A stretch of DNA of 54,750 bases from an uncultured Clostridia bacterium. Lineage in GTDB: Bacteria; Bacillota; Clostridia; UBA1381. The stretch is taken from positions 1 through 54,750 of the forward strand of contig CALXSS010000008.1 in the NCBI GenBank assembly GCA_944391225.1, given 5' to 3'. Positions 1-9,243 of this stretch are shown here, piece after piece; position 1 is the first letter of the stretch; the number at the start of each line of letters is the position of its first letter. The notes under the pieces were generated by a model. That model worked only from the letters and a program-made list of their open reading frames with translations, was not told where the DNA came from and did no database searches. A program made the position numbers and the translations under genes.

Positions 1-1523
1 TTCCAATCATCATTATCAAACTCATCAAAGAGCATTATTATACTCTCGCCAACAGAACGAAGTCCAAAGCCGGTAAGGTTATTCCCTGACGCCGCTCTTC
101 GCTCGGGACCGCCTATCCAACCTCCGCCGTCAGAATAAAATCCGCCGTTTGACCCCTGCGCTCTGCACAGAAAATCCACTCCGGCAATTACTCTTTCCAT
201 CAGCTCATCTTTTGAAACGATATCATCTATTTCTAACAGATCGTAATTTTTATACGCATACGCGAAAAGCTCAAACATATCAAGGGTTGTAAGGTTTTGC
301 TTATACATATATGAATCTGTACAGTATCTGTTTTTCCATTCCTCCTCCGTCTGAGGCGGATCATACCGCCACGCCTCGCTTCTTGTAGGCATGCCTTCCA
401 TATATGACGGATGATCTCCGCCATATATCTGCCACTGCATAAAGCTGCTTATCCCGCGGCGCACAGCTGATGCGAGCGCGTTTTTCTGACGCTCCATATC
501 AGCCTCAGATGAAAGAGCAAACAGATCCTCTGCCGAGTTGTCGCCCGCTCCGGCGGAGATCCCGTGATCCTCCGGCACAAATGCCGGATCCTGAGTCATA
601 TATACATCATATATCCCCCTTGACGGCTCCTTTTGCTCCTTTATAGCCGGAGATGAATAATTTGACGGTCCGCCTGTGGAATACAGTCTCAGGCTTACGG
701 ATTCTCTGCCGCTTGTATATATTTCAGGTATCAGATATGTTGCGTATATAAATCCTCCGTCATACTGGGGAGTGGACGAGGTGTAATTTAGCTCCACCCA
801 GTCGCGACGGTCTGTAAGCGAATTTCGCTTTGGCTGAAGTGAATTGTCAGCGTTCATGTATCCTGTAGCCGGATCGCATATCCACAGTATCGTATCGCCT
901 GTATCTCCTCCCCATAGTCTGACAGTAAGATAATTGATCTCATCAGGCGAACATTCAAGATTTAAAACCATTGATCCGTTTGGCATTATTGTTCTGTAGG
1001 TATACTCTATCCCATCGACCTCGCGGCTCTGAACTTCGCTCGTTCTCACATATTCAAATCCCGCCTCCGCCTCGCTTACTTCATTGCCTATATCTATATG
1101 CGCGCCGAAATCCGAACTGCCATTCCCGTTCGTATAATGCTCCGGCGCAGGCTCTGCCTTTACAAGATAATATACCTCCTGCGGCTCTCCGTTCACTTCT
1201 GCCGCCGCCTTTATGTATTTGTTACCCTCGAACCACTTCGGATGCGTGACACTTCCGTCCGGAGCTATATAGCAGGTTCCCGGATACATCTCTCCCTCAT
1301 CATCAAGAGTAGCATTTTTTATTGTGCTGTTGGAATTTTCACCCCAAACCACCCGAGCGCCGTCAGCTTCAAATTCCGGGACCGCTGACATGCCGACATC
1401 AATAACGATCGCATTGCCCTTTGACCATTCTCCGCTTTCCTCAGCAAGAGCCATGGAAAAAGCCCAATTTGCAACAACTGCCGCCGCCGCTAAAACCGCC
1501 GTTCCTTTTAACACTCTATCCAT
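1..1523 (-). CDS. Secreted toroid enzyme-like protein, paralogue 1 (3' end missing)
   Basis: The C-terminus is cut by the left window edge, leaving about 507 residues. The ATG at 1521-1523 is chosen because the ATG at 1541-1543 hits a stop after five codons, and because a signal peptide follows directly (MDRVLKGTAV..., Ala-rich core, likely cleavage near residue 27). A predicted beta-sandwich (about residues 140-290) precedes an alpha-helical part carrying RAQGSNGGF and WIGGPER near residue 468. The same motif pair occurs as RAQGSDGGW/WIGGPDR in the protein at 22590-26384, and more weakly in 27835-31851, so these are paralogues. No named glycosidase or lyase family is recognised. A role in extracellular polysaccharide attack is inferred from the locus. 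It is divergent from the binding protein at 1950. A TATAAT lies at 1572-1577 (minus), but its best -35 is only 13 bp away, so the promoter is uncertain. Confidence 0.8.
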   Translation of the reverse strand, partial: MDRVLKGTAVLAAAAVVANWAFSMALAEESGEWSKGNAIVIDVGMSAVPEFEADGARVVWGENSNSTIKNATLDDEGEMYPGTCYIAPDGSVTHPKWFEGNKYIKAAAEVNGEPQEVYYLVKAEPAPEHYTNGNGSSDFGAHIDIGNEVSEAEAGFEYVRTSEVQSREVDGIEYTYRTIMPNGSMVLNLECSPDEINYLTVRLWGGDTGDTILWICDPATGYMNADNSLQPKRNSLTDRRDWVELNYTSSTPQYDGGFIYATYLIPEIYTSGRESVSLRLYSTGGPSNYSSPAIKEQKEPSRGIYDVYMTQDPAFVPEDHGISAGAGDNSAEDLFALSSEADMERQKNALASAVRRGISSFMQWQIYGGDHPSYMEGMPTRSEAWRYDPPQTEEEWKNRYCTDSYMYKQNLTTLDMFELFAYAYKNYDLLEIDDIVSKDELMERVIAGVDFLCRAQGSNGGFYSDGGGWIGGPERRAASGNNLTGFGLRSVGESIIMLFDEFDNDDW

Positions 1524-1671
1524 AGTTACAAGCTCTCTTTCATGAAAATATATATAATATATTTATATCCTATTATACACATATTTTAAAGTGCAAATTT
1601 TCACAAAAATATTTGATTTTTTACTCCGTAATTCCAAAACTGAAAACGCCGTTATTTGTTACTATTCATTG

Positions 1672-1700
1672 TTGACAATGACGACAGCCGGCGGTAAGAT
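1672..1700 (+). promoter_or_regulatory. Promoter for the orphan sugar-binding lipoprotein
   Basis: TTGACA at 1672-1677 and TAAGAT at 1695-1700 are separated by exactly 17 bp. The predicted start of transcription is near 1707, giving a leader of about 240 nt before the ATG at 1950. Confidence 0.7.
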
Positions 1701-1702
1701 TA

Positions 1703-1863
1703 AATCAGACAATTGTGAAACTATGTTTCCCAATTGATCTGGTTAAAGTAGGTTAAAAAAGTTCCATCCGATTAAATAAAATATGATGGTTGAAACTTTT
1801 TTAACCCAAATTTCTGACGCACATGTCGTCAGAAATTTATTAAATTCGAGGGTACACCCTCGA
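1703..1863 (+). promoter_or_regulatory. Structured leader: operator-like palindrome and three further stem-loops
   Basis: Four inverted repeats follow the promoter one after another. (1) 1703-1744: AATCAGA/TCTGGTT flank CAATTG/CAATTG and GAAAC/GTTTC around a TAT centre, lying at the predicted transcription start, so it could be a repressor operator. (2) 1751-1763 GGTTAAAAAAGTT pairs perfectly with 1794-1806, with an inner CCATC/GATGG. (3) 1808-1819 AAATTTCTGACG pairs with 1827-1838. (4) 1846-1852 TCGAGGG pairs with 1857-1863. A fifth hairpin (1876-1918) is listed as a repeat. None has a proper terminator T-run in the plus direction except possibly (2), whose 3' arm contains TTTTTT. Function is unknown. 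Confidence 0.6.
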
Positions 1864-1875
1864 GCACCCATCAAA

Positions 1876-1918
1876 TAGGTAGCAATTGCAAAACTCTAAA
1901 AGAGTTTTGCAATTGCCT
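1876..1918 (+). repeat. Dispersed palindrome, copy 1
   Basis: GCAATTGCAAAACTCT (1882-1897) and its perfect complement (1901-1916) flank a 3-nt AAA loop. TAGG/CCTA extend the ends. A related copy lies at 52112-52155, also about 30 bases upstream of a start codon. Confidence 0.7.
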
Positions 1919-1949
1919 AATAAGATCAATTTATAAGGAGGTACGACAG

Positions 1950-3521
1950 ATGAATTTTATTATAAAAAAAGCCGCATTCATAATTACATTCTCGGCTGTG
2001 ATAACCTCATGCTTTTCGTGCGCAAAAGCTCCCAATACTACAACTATACGCTTGCTCATGCCCGGTGAAGAACCTGAGGGCTGGGAGAGGATAATGTCAA
2101 AATATGAGGAAACAGGCGCGCAGGAAACAGGCGTGCTGCTCGATGTGGAATGGGTCGCGCTTTCAGATTACAACGACAGGCTTGACATCAGCATGATAGG
2201 AGCAGAAAACTACGATCTTGTTTTTGACGCGCCGCACAAGAAGATCAGGACCTTTTCCAGCGGAGGGATATACATGCCGCTTGAGGATCTGATAAGCAGC
2301 GGCAATTACCCTAACCTGCAGAACACGTTTTCTAACGAGCTGCTCGAGTATAACTATTATAACGGTCACTGCTACGGACTCCCCATAATGCACGCATACA
2401 GCAGCGGCATAAGCTGTGTATATTACAGAAAGGATCTTGCAAAAAAATACGGCATAGGCGCAAACGGTCAAATAAACAGCTATTCGGAATATGAGAAATT
2501 TCTTGATGCCATACTCGCAAACGAAGATGACATAACGCCTCTTGGCATAACAGGGAACAGAGGCTTTTATACTCTGTTCAGAACTGACGAGGTAGAACTT
2601 GCCAAAGACCACATTCTCAAGGAATCACTCGGATCAACCGCCTATGTCCTGCTTGACGATACCGACTCATACGTTGTAGATATAATATATGAAGGCGAGA
2701 CAGACGAAAGAATGGCTGCGTTCCCTGAAAAATACCGTGACGGAGCGCTGCTTTACGGCAGCAGGCTCAGCACGATCCGCGAATGGAGCAAATATGTTGA
2801 GGACGATTCCGTAAACAGGACCGAGGCGTGGTATATGATAACAGACGGATTAGCCGCTTCCATGGTGGATACGCTCGACACCCATGACAGCAAGCTCTCA
2901 CAGTTTTCTCAGGCGCTGCCTGACGCTGAGCTCGGAGTTTTTATAATCAACGACAATGTCCGCTTAAGAAAGCCTGAGGCGACACTCACCAAAATGATGG
3001 CTAACAACCTTGTCTGCATACCGTCCTGGTCAAAGAAAAGCGATGCTGTTCTGAGATTTCTTGACTGGATTTTTGCAGATAAAGACAATCATGATCTTAT
3101 AGAGCTTGGCATAGAGGGCGAGGACTGGGAAGCTGTCGGCGATGATAAATACATCCCGCTTGACACCTCATACCACTTTCCCGGCTACGCGCTGACATGG
3201 AACCCAGATTTTGTGAGGATAAACGCCTCCATAGACGATGAGATCTGCAAATACAAGACCTATGAGCTTGATATTGACTCCTACTATAAGAGCCCGCTTT
3301 CCGGCTTTACATTCGACACCACAGAGATAATGAGCGAGGTAACGGCAATAAGCGTTATCCGAACCTCTGTATACACGGCGCTTGAAAACGGTGTTGTTGA
3401 TGACCCTGTAAATACCTTAAAGGAGAATACTGCGCGCTGTTATGAAAATGGTCTTGAAACCATACGCCAGGAGGCAATAAGTCAGATAAATGATTTTTTA
3501 AAGCATAAAAAACGCAAATAA
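1950..3521 (+). CDS. Extracellular sugar-binding lipoprotein (LplA/YtcQ-like), orphan
   Basis: This 523-residue solute-binding protein of a CUT1-type carbohydrate ABC importer starts at an ATG behind TATAAGGAGG. The N-terminus is a lipoprotein signal with cysteines at the cleavage region (ITSC/CFSC, residues about 20-24), so it should be anchored on the outer face of the membrane. The mature part matches the binding protein at 33113-34714 along its whole length, with shared blocks such as NYDLVFDAP, VYYRKDLAKKY and QINSY. Unlike that copy it has no permease genes beside it; it sits alone between a divergent secreted enzyme and a convergent glycosidase. It may share the permeases at 34736-36593 or serve only as a surface receptor; this is inference. 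The long hairpin leader upstream suggests separate control. The gene ends at a strong shared terminator. Confidence 0.9.
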   Translation: MNFIIKKAAFIITFSAVITSCFSCAKAPNTTTIRLLMPGEEPEGWERIMSKYEETGAQETGVLLDVEWVALSDYNDRLDISMIGAENYDLVFDAPHKKIRTFSSGGIYMPLEDLISSGNYPNLQNTFSNELLEYNYYNGHCYGLPIMHAYSSGISCVYYRKDLAKKYGIGANGQINSYSEYEKFLDAILANEDDITPLGITGNRGFYTLFRTDEVELAKDHILKESLGSTAYVLLDDTDSYVVDIIYEGETDERMAAFPEKYRDGALLYGSRLSTIREWSKYVEDDSVNRTEAWYMITDGLAASMVDTLDTHDSKLSQFSQALPDAELGVFIINDNVRLRKPEATLTKMMANNLVCIPSWSKKSDAVLRFLDWIFADKDNHDLIELGIEGEDWEAVGDDKYIPLDTSYHFPGYALTWNPDFVRINASIDDEICKYKTYELDIDSYYKSPLSGFTFDTTEIMSEVTAISVIRTSVYTALENGVVDDPVNTLKENTARCYENGLETIRQEAISQINDFLKHKKRK

Positions 3522-3530
3522 CACAAATTG

Positions 3531-3583
3531 AAATACCGCGGTATATCTGCCTTTATCCTATCAGATATACCGCGGTATTTTTA
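3531..3583. terminator. Bidirectional terminator between convergent genes
   Basis: A perfect 19-bp stem (3531-3549 with 3562-3580, around a 12-nt loop) has A-rich sequence on the left and T-rich on the right, so it can stop both the plus gene ending at 3521 and the minus gene ending at 3581. Confidence 0.9.
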
Positions 3584-5671
3584 TTTAAATATGAGAACTG
3601 CTGTTCTCGGCATGAGCAGGCTGTCATTTATCTTATACTGAAACAGCTTTTCGCCCTGAGATGAAAGCTCATACATATGCGATGTGTGGTTTACCACTAT
3701 GATACAGTTTTCAAACTCCGCAGTCTCTATTCCCTTTCCCCTTATTTCGCAGCGGTAAATACCGTGCCTGTCAACAATATCCTCAAATATGTTTCTTTTC
3801 ATAAGCGGCACAGGATACAGCTCGTTATTCCTTTGCGAAAGCGGCACGTGCGGCGCGATTTTGGCGCTGTAGCTGAAGCCATACGCGAACCCGAACGAAT
3901 ATACCATACCATCTTCAATGTGGTTTTCTGCCACTGCAGCCGCTCCGTCAGAGCGGTAGGCTGCCAGACACTTGCCTCTGTACGAGCAGAATATATCGCT
4001 CTGAGCCAGACCTCCCTCGCCGTGATCGAACGCATCAGCCTCATGCTTTTCCCCACATATGCCAAAGCAGTTTTCTGCGATACCGTCATACGGGCCATGA
4101 ATGAGCGTGCCGCCGTTTTTGACCCATTCAGTTATCCTCGCCTCCATTATACTGTTGTCATCAAACCTGTAGCAGTCATTTTCGGGAACTATGAGCAGCC
4201 TGTATTTATCAAGCCCGCCGCGCTCTATTATTCCCGGGTCTATAACATCTGCCGCGCAGCCAAGATCGCAGCACATCCTGTACCATCCGAGCAGATCATA
4301 TCTGCGCTCCTTATTCCTTTCGACACCCATAGGCTCATACGCAGACATAGCTGACGGGAACAGTATTGCAGTCTCCGTCCTTGGCATGCCCTCCGCAATA
4401 TCCATAGCCTGCTTTGCCCATTCGTTCGCCGTTTTCAGCGACTCCTTAAAGCCCTTATCCATTCTGTGCAGAACTCCGCCGTCATCAAGACCGCACATGC
4501 CGTAGGCGGTACAGCCCTTCGCGCCGGAGGCGGCTATAGTTCCCATTATCTCGCACGGTGTCAGAAACGCGTATATGTCGTTATACAAAAATCTGCCCCA
4601 GTATATGCCGCCTATAAATTCTCTGCCCATATTCATTGCCCGCATCATGCTGTGCTGACATGAAGTCACATACGCGTCAGGATCACCATACGGAGTTATG
4701 GGAACAGTTATAAAATTGCAGCAGTCAACATACTCCGCTAACTTATATATATCTATGCCTCTGTTTGACGTATCCCACAGATTCGCAAAGCCTACATTAG
4801 TGAGCTGCGAGGCGTCCACATTAAGAAAATAGCTCCACTACGCCATATCAGGCACGGTATAAATGCGCTCGTCTATGCCGTGTATCCTTTGCTGCATATC
4901 TTTGAAATATCCGCGCAGCTCGTCTATGCGCCATTTCATATTGTCTATCCACATAACAGCAGCCGGCGAATTTTCCTCCAGCTCGCGCTTTGTGTAAACG
5001 GCTGAACCGGGGTATGCGCAGCTGTACCAGTAATCCTCTTTTTTAAGCTCGTCAAATCCAGCAAACATTGTGTTATATACAGCGTTAAACGATCCTATCG
5101 ACCCATATTTCCCGATCAGCCATGAGATATATCTGTTTCTGCCCTCCTCGTCAAAGCTTGGCGCAGCTATCGGATCCCACATCGTACACGTAGGGAGCAC
5201 CTCTCTGCCGCCTGTTTCTGCCACTGTGACATTTTTTCCGTAAAGGCGCATAAGACCGCTGATATGCTCTGTCATAGAGTCCTTTGCCCTGTCCGACCAG
5301 TATTTATACCATCTGCCGTCAGAGCCGTCAGGAGCCGTCACGGATTCGCCGTATATCGGCGGCGAAAAGCGTATATTCGGATACAGATTATCCCCGTTAA
5401 GATACAGCGCAAGAAAATTATAGCTTATGCCGTTTTCAACGCACTGCTCCATCATATATTCCTGCTGTTCCACATACTCGCTTGCCGCACCGCCCTTAAA
5501 GCGCTCCCGAAGATCCTCCCACGCCTTGGAATCGAGCATCACGCTGTTAAAGCCCAGCTCCTTAAGCATCCTCACAGAATCTCTTACAAACTCCTTATCG
5601 TCAAACGCCGGACGGTAAAAATTTCCGAACCATACGTTCATAAATGGCTGATCAGTTTTTTTATCCTTCAT
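3581..5671 (-). pseudogene. GH42-like beta-galactosidase-type glycosidase interrupted by an in-frame TAG
   Basis: Two adjacent reading frames are one gene of 697 codons (stop included) with a single TAG at codon 278 (4838-4840, after VPDMA). Reading continues in the same frame as WSYFLNV. The start is the ATG at 5669-5671, behind AGAGGAGA and overlapping the previous stop by 11 bases, so translation is coupled. The N-terminal half resembles a GH42 TIM barrel (YISWLIGKYGSIGSFNAVY). The C-terminal half holds the putative nucleophile region (LTPCEIMGTIAASGAKG) and a trimerisation-like domain (LLIVPENDCYR, WVKNGGTLIHGPYDG). A canonical Asn-Glu acid/base pair is not obvious, so the exact family is uncertain. 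TAG ends ordinary genes here (9244, 42207), so recoding is unlikely. CAG (Gln) to TAG is the simplest history. A truncated product would lack the nucleophile. Confidence 0.8.
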
Positions 5672-8600
5672 GATCCTTATCTCCTCTGCTCTCACATCTT
5701 ATCAATTTTCCGCCGGAGTATTCCTCCATCTTCACAGAAATATCGCCGCTGCTCATGCCCGAAACGATGATACGCTGTATCCTGCCGTCCGTCAGCCTCA
5801 GCTCTATTTCGCTGCCGCTTATATACTCTGCCGACTCTATCATTTTCTTTTCAGTATACGGCTCGAGAACGCTTATAAACTCGGCGCTTTTTCCATGCCT
5901 GCGCTGTGAAATAAACCTTCTCCGCCTGCTCTCGTCACCCACCGGGTAATCTCCGCCTATATCTGACACGAATCTGACTGCGCCGATCCCGGAAATGTCA
6001 ACTTCTATGATACCTTCGCGGCTCTTGTCGATCACATCTCCCGGCACAGCCTTTTCAAACAGCTTTGCCTGTATCCTTACAGGTCCGCCCTCATAATCAA
6101 CGCCGATACCCCTGCCGCAGTCCACGTTATCTGTTGTATGATCCATATCGGCAAGGTATATCCTTTCACCTGACATTGTTTCAAAATACGGATCTCCCCA
6201 GAAGATGGTTTTTATAGTATTCTCAGGTCCGTTATCGAGCATGCCCTCCTCTGTTCTTACTCTGAGCAGGAGCTTTTTTCTGCCGGAAACATCTATATCT
6301 ATATGATCTCTGCCCAGTATCCACGCGCCGAACCTGCCCTCTGCCAGTTTTTCGCCGTCCGCCTCCACACTGTAGAACAATCTTTTTGAGACAGGGTAGT
6401 ATTCCGGATCGCAGCCGACAAACAGCTCTGTTTCAGAATCGCTCAGATAATACAGGTCAGTATTCATAGTACCCGGCACATTATGCCCGCTCCTGAACGG
6501 ATATGTGAGCCACGGCGCTTTCGCGCTTACATTCTTATCATAATCATATGAGAACGACAGCTTCACCGCTCCCTTTTCGATATAGTTATCCACATCTGTT
6601 ATAAACTGCGCGGAGGATAAAGGGTCAGCTGCAAGCTGCTCCGCGCTGCCCGTTTTCCTGAGCTGTTCTCCGGCTATTGAACGCAGTCCGGGAAGATGAT
6701 ATATACAGTCATAATCATGCTCTGTCTCGCCGCATATATAGTCAAAGCATACCACATAGTCATCTGTAACCACAGCGCAGCGGCGCTGCATTACCGGCTC
6801 TGTAAAAGCTGTTCTCTCTGTATACGGAGGCGCATTTTCAGGGATCGGCACATATCTGCCCTCTGCCCATGTTCTGTCTCTGAATGTTTCGTCTGCGCGC
6901 ACTCTCCAGCCGCCGTACGGAGGATTTGACCACCTTGCGCAGTTCTCGACAGCGCTTGCCTGGAACAGGCTGCCGCTGTGGAAAAGCACCTGCTTTCCCT
7001 CCTGTGGGTCCTGCAGCTTAAGGTCTACAGTTACCATATTATGAGTTATGCTGTTCTGCACATAGAATTTATACATAAACGTACAGTACGAATACCATAC
7101 ATTTTCCGGATTGAACAACGCCTTTCCGAACCTGCTTACCGCGTTCAGAGCGCATCTGTCATAATGACCGTGAGCGCCGCCGTGTGATCCATACTTGAGG
7201 CTCGCCTCTATCCTTTCACTGTCATCTCTGTCCTCAGAGGAGGATCTTAGAAGAGCAATACCGCTGTTGCTGAAATAATACGATTTTTTATATACATCGC
7301 TTTCAACCTCGGGCAGCTCGCCAACGCCGTGCAGAAGATCGCGCCACACGCCCTCGCCGCCGTTCCTTATAATGCACGCATATTCCGGCTTTTTATATAT
7401 CGCATACGCTATATCATACCTTGAATCAAACGACACGCGCGAAGCGCCCTCGAGCTGTTCTTCGGCGCTGTCGTTCACGCCCTGCACAACGCTCCTGTAG
7501 TTAGCCATTGCTACAAGGCTGTCCCACAGATCCTCTATACACCTGTAATTACGGGTGTTTTCGCCGTAAATGTCCCAGCAGAGACCATCCGCATGCTGGT
7601 TTCTGAAATGCACCTTACTTGAATAATGAGCCGGCACCCACCAGTTTGCAAGGTTTATTCCCCACGGTCTCAGCGCAACAGTGTATTCGCTGAACAGTCC
7701 TGCAGCCATCTGGTTATATCCTATAGTACACTCGCACCACCAGCCATCGGACAGGACTCCGGCTCTCAGATGCTCAAGCGCGCCACCCCTGCCGAAAACA
7801 AATCTCTCTATCCTCTCCCTGTCCTGTAATGCCATGGAGCAGTAGAGAGCGCCGGCTATCTCGGCGAGCGACCAGTTTGAGATTCCGCCGTCAGCCAATG
7901 CCCAGTCCAGAAATTCAATAAAGATCCTAAACGTTTCATCTATGTTTCTATGATCAGGACCGGAGAGTACATCAAGGTCATATATCAGATCATATGCCAT
8001 TGCGCAGCTCTTAAAAAACTCGCCCTCATGCACGAGCTGCTGATGCCCTGCCTTGAGCCGCTTTGGATAACCCTTTTCAGGATCGCTCAGCCGCCTTAAA
8101 AACTCAGCCGCCTTTTCGGCGAACTCATATCTCCCTGTAAGCTTCCAGACTATCGCGCAGTTACAGCATTTATGAGCGTTTTCGGTTATGAACATATAGT
8201 CCTTTTCATGTACCACGGGTACCTGCCATTCCTCAGCCCGTTTTATGTACAGATCTGCCTGATCCTTTGCCCATTCATATTTTTCTATCTTTTCCTTTAC
8301 CTCATTCCAGCCCTGCTCTGTATTGATTATATACGGATGACGCATATGTCTCACTGTATAAAATTCCAGCTTTTCGCTCTGAAGTCCGCTGCCGTTCGGC
8401 AGGATATGGAGTACCTGCTTTTCAAAGCCGCCCTCCGCTATCCTTTCATTCATGGTCACGCGCATATGGCACGTTTTTTCCTCAAACGGGTCAAGTATCA
8501 TCGCTCCCGGCTCCACAGAGGGTTCTAACGTTTCCCAGCCCTCTTTTTCAAAGCAGAAGCTCACCGCCTGTTTTTTGTCAAGACAATTGGTAAGCCTTAT

Positions 8601-9071
8601 CTCATAATCTACCGTCTCGCCCGGCATTGCGGGCTTTGACAGGACGCGCGAATATGCACATATACCTCTGCCCCTTAGCGCTTTCAGCTCCTTTACCTCT
8701 CTGTTTATCTCTATACTGCGCAGGAATCTCCATTTCGCCGGCATTGACGAGAGCAGGTCAAACTGACACAGCGGCGCTGTTACCGTTACGGTGCCGTCGC
8801 CGACTACCACAGCGCGCCATGTGTAATAGTCTATTACCTCCTCGGCGTTTATCTCGCCGAAATCAAGCAGTCCTGCCCTTATCTCTATTTCAGCCTGACC
8901 ATGCACCTCTGTTTCAAACGAAAATCCGTACCAGCCATACAGATCTGCCGTATAATCGTTTTTCGGCACAAGCCCCTTATCATACCAGCTGCATTTGTCG
9001 GGAGTTTCCGGAAACACGTATTTGTTTCCGATCCTGTCCCATTTATCCATCTCAATTATAAATTCAGACAT
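5661..9071 (-). CDS. Cytoplasmic heparinase II/III-like polysaccharide lyase, 1136 residues
   Basis: The protein begins without a signal peptide (MSEFIIEMDKWD) at an ATG behind ACTGGAGGTC, so it should act inside the cell on imported oligosaccharides. Residues about 1-230 look like beta-sandwich modules. About 240-560 is an alpha/alpha toroid with many Trp/Tyr (LSDGWWCECTIGYNQ). From about 600 comes the heparinase II/III-type beta-sandwich, with GSHGGAHGHYDR near residue 630 and NSITHNMVTVD. The family cleaves uronic-acid-containing chains by beta-elimination, leaving unsaturated uronates, which suits the GH88 enzyme of this region. Exact PL family and substrate cannot be told. It is the first gene of a two-gene transcript with the broken GH42-like gene, driven by a consensus promoter at 9108-9136. 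At 1136 residues it is longer than typical family members. Confidence 0.8.
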   Translation of the reverse strand: MSEFIIEMDKWDRIGNKYVFPETPDKCSWYDKGLVPKNDYTADLYGWYGFSFETEVHGQAEIEIRAGLLDFGEINAEEVIDYYTWRAVVVGDGTVTVTAPLCQFDLLSSMPAKWRFLRSIEINREVKELKALRGRGICAYSRVLSKPAMPGETVDYEIRLTNCLDKKQAVSFCFEKEGWETLEPSVEPGAMILDPFEEKTCHMRVTMNERIAEGGFEKQVLHILPNGSGLQSEKLEFYTVRHMRHPYIINTEQGWNEVKEKIEKYEWAKDQADLYIKRAEEWQVPVVHEKDYMFITENAHKCCNCAIVWKLTGRYEFAEKAAEFLRRLSDPEKGYPKRLKAGHQQLVHEGEFFKSCAMAYDLIYDLDVLSGPDHRNIDETFRIFIEFLDWALADGGISNWSLAEIAGALYCSMALQDRERIERFVFGRGGALEHLRAGVLSDGWWCECTIGYNQMAAGLFSEYTVALRPWGINLANWWVPAHYSSKVHFRNQHADGLCWDIYGENTRNYRCIEDLWDSLVAMANYRSVVQGVNDSAEEQLEGASRVSFDSRYDIAYAIYKKPEYACIIRNGGEGVWRDLLHGVGELPEVESDVYKKSYYFSNSGIALLRSSSEDRDDSERIEASLKYGSHGGAHGHYDRCALNAVSRFGKALFNPENVWYSYCTFMYKFYVQNSITHNMVTVDLKLQDPQEGKQVLFHSGSLFQASAVENCARWSNPPYGGWRVRADETFRDRTWAEGRYVPIPENAPPYTERTAFTEPVMQRRCAVVTDDYVVCFDYICGETEHDYDCIYHLPGLRSIAGEQLRKTGSAEQLAADPLSSAQFITDVDNYIEKGAVKLSFSYDYDKNVSAKAPWLTYPFRSGHNVPGTMNTDLYYLSDSETELFVGCDPEYYPVSKRLFYSVEADGEKLAEGRFGAWILGRDHIDIDVSGRKKLLLRVRTEEGMLDNGPENTIKTIFWGDPYFETMSGERIYLADMDHTTDNVDCGRGIGVDYEGGPVRIQAKLFEKAVPGDVIDKSREGIIEVDISGIGAVRFVSDIGGDYPVGDESRRRRFISQRRHGKSAEFISVLEPYTEKKMIESAEYISGSEIELRLTDGRIQRIIVSGMSSGDISVKMEEYSGGKLIRCESRGDKDHEG

Positions 9072-9107
9072 ATTTCTGACCTCCAGTGATAATATGACTA
9101 TAGTTAC

Positions 9108-9136
9108 ATTATAATATAGACCTATATACGTGTCAA
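9108..9136 (-). promoter_or_regulatory. Consensus promoter for the 5661-9071 lyase transcript
   Basis: On the minus strand TTGACA (9131-9136) and TATAAT (9108-9113) are spaced by exactly 17 bp: a full-consensus vegetative promoter about 37 bases upstream of the start codon. Confidence 0.85.
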
Positions 9137-9183
9137 CGCTGATATTGAACGATTATCAAAAAACGAACAGACCTATAACACAC

Positions 9184-9216
9184 AAAAAAATCTCCCGATA
9201 AATCCGAGAGATTTTT
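9184..9216 (-). terminator. Terminator of the surface-protein operon
   Basis: AAAAAATCTC and GAGATTTTTT arms enclose a short loop, about 28 bases after the stop of the 9244-11721 gene. The stem is mostly A/T, so strength is uncertain. Confidence 0.6.
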
Positions 9217-9243
9217 TATATTTGTATATTGCGATGATCTTAA

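Noticed and set aside
971..1545. Plus-strand open frames opposite the first gene
   Set aside because: They are antisense shadows of a gene with signal peptide and paralogues; no ribosome sites.
4838..4840. Genome-wide reassignment or pyrrolysine-style reading of TAG
   Set aside because: TAG ends other intact genes here (9244-9246 and 42205-42207), and only one internal TAG was found.
5264..5770. 168-codon plus-strand frame
   Set aside because: Shadow of the GH42-like gene and the end of the lyase gene; composition unlike a folded protein.
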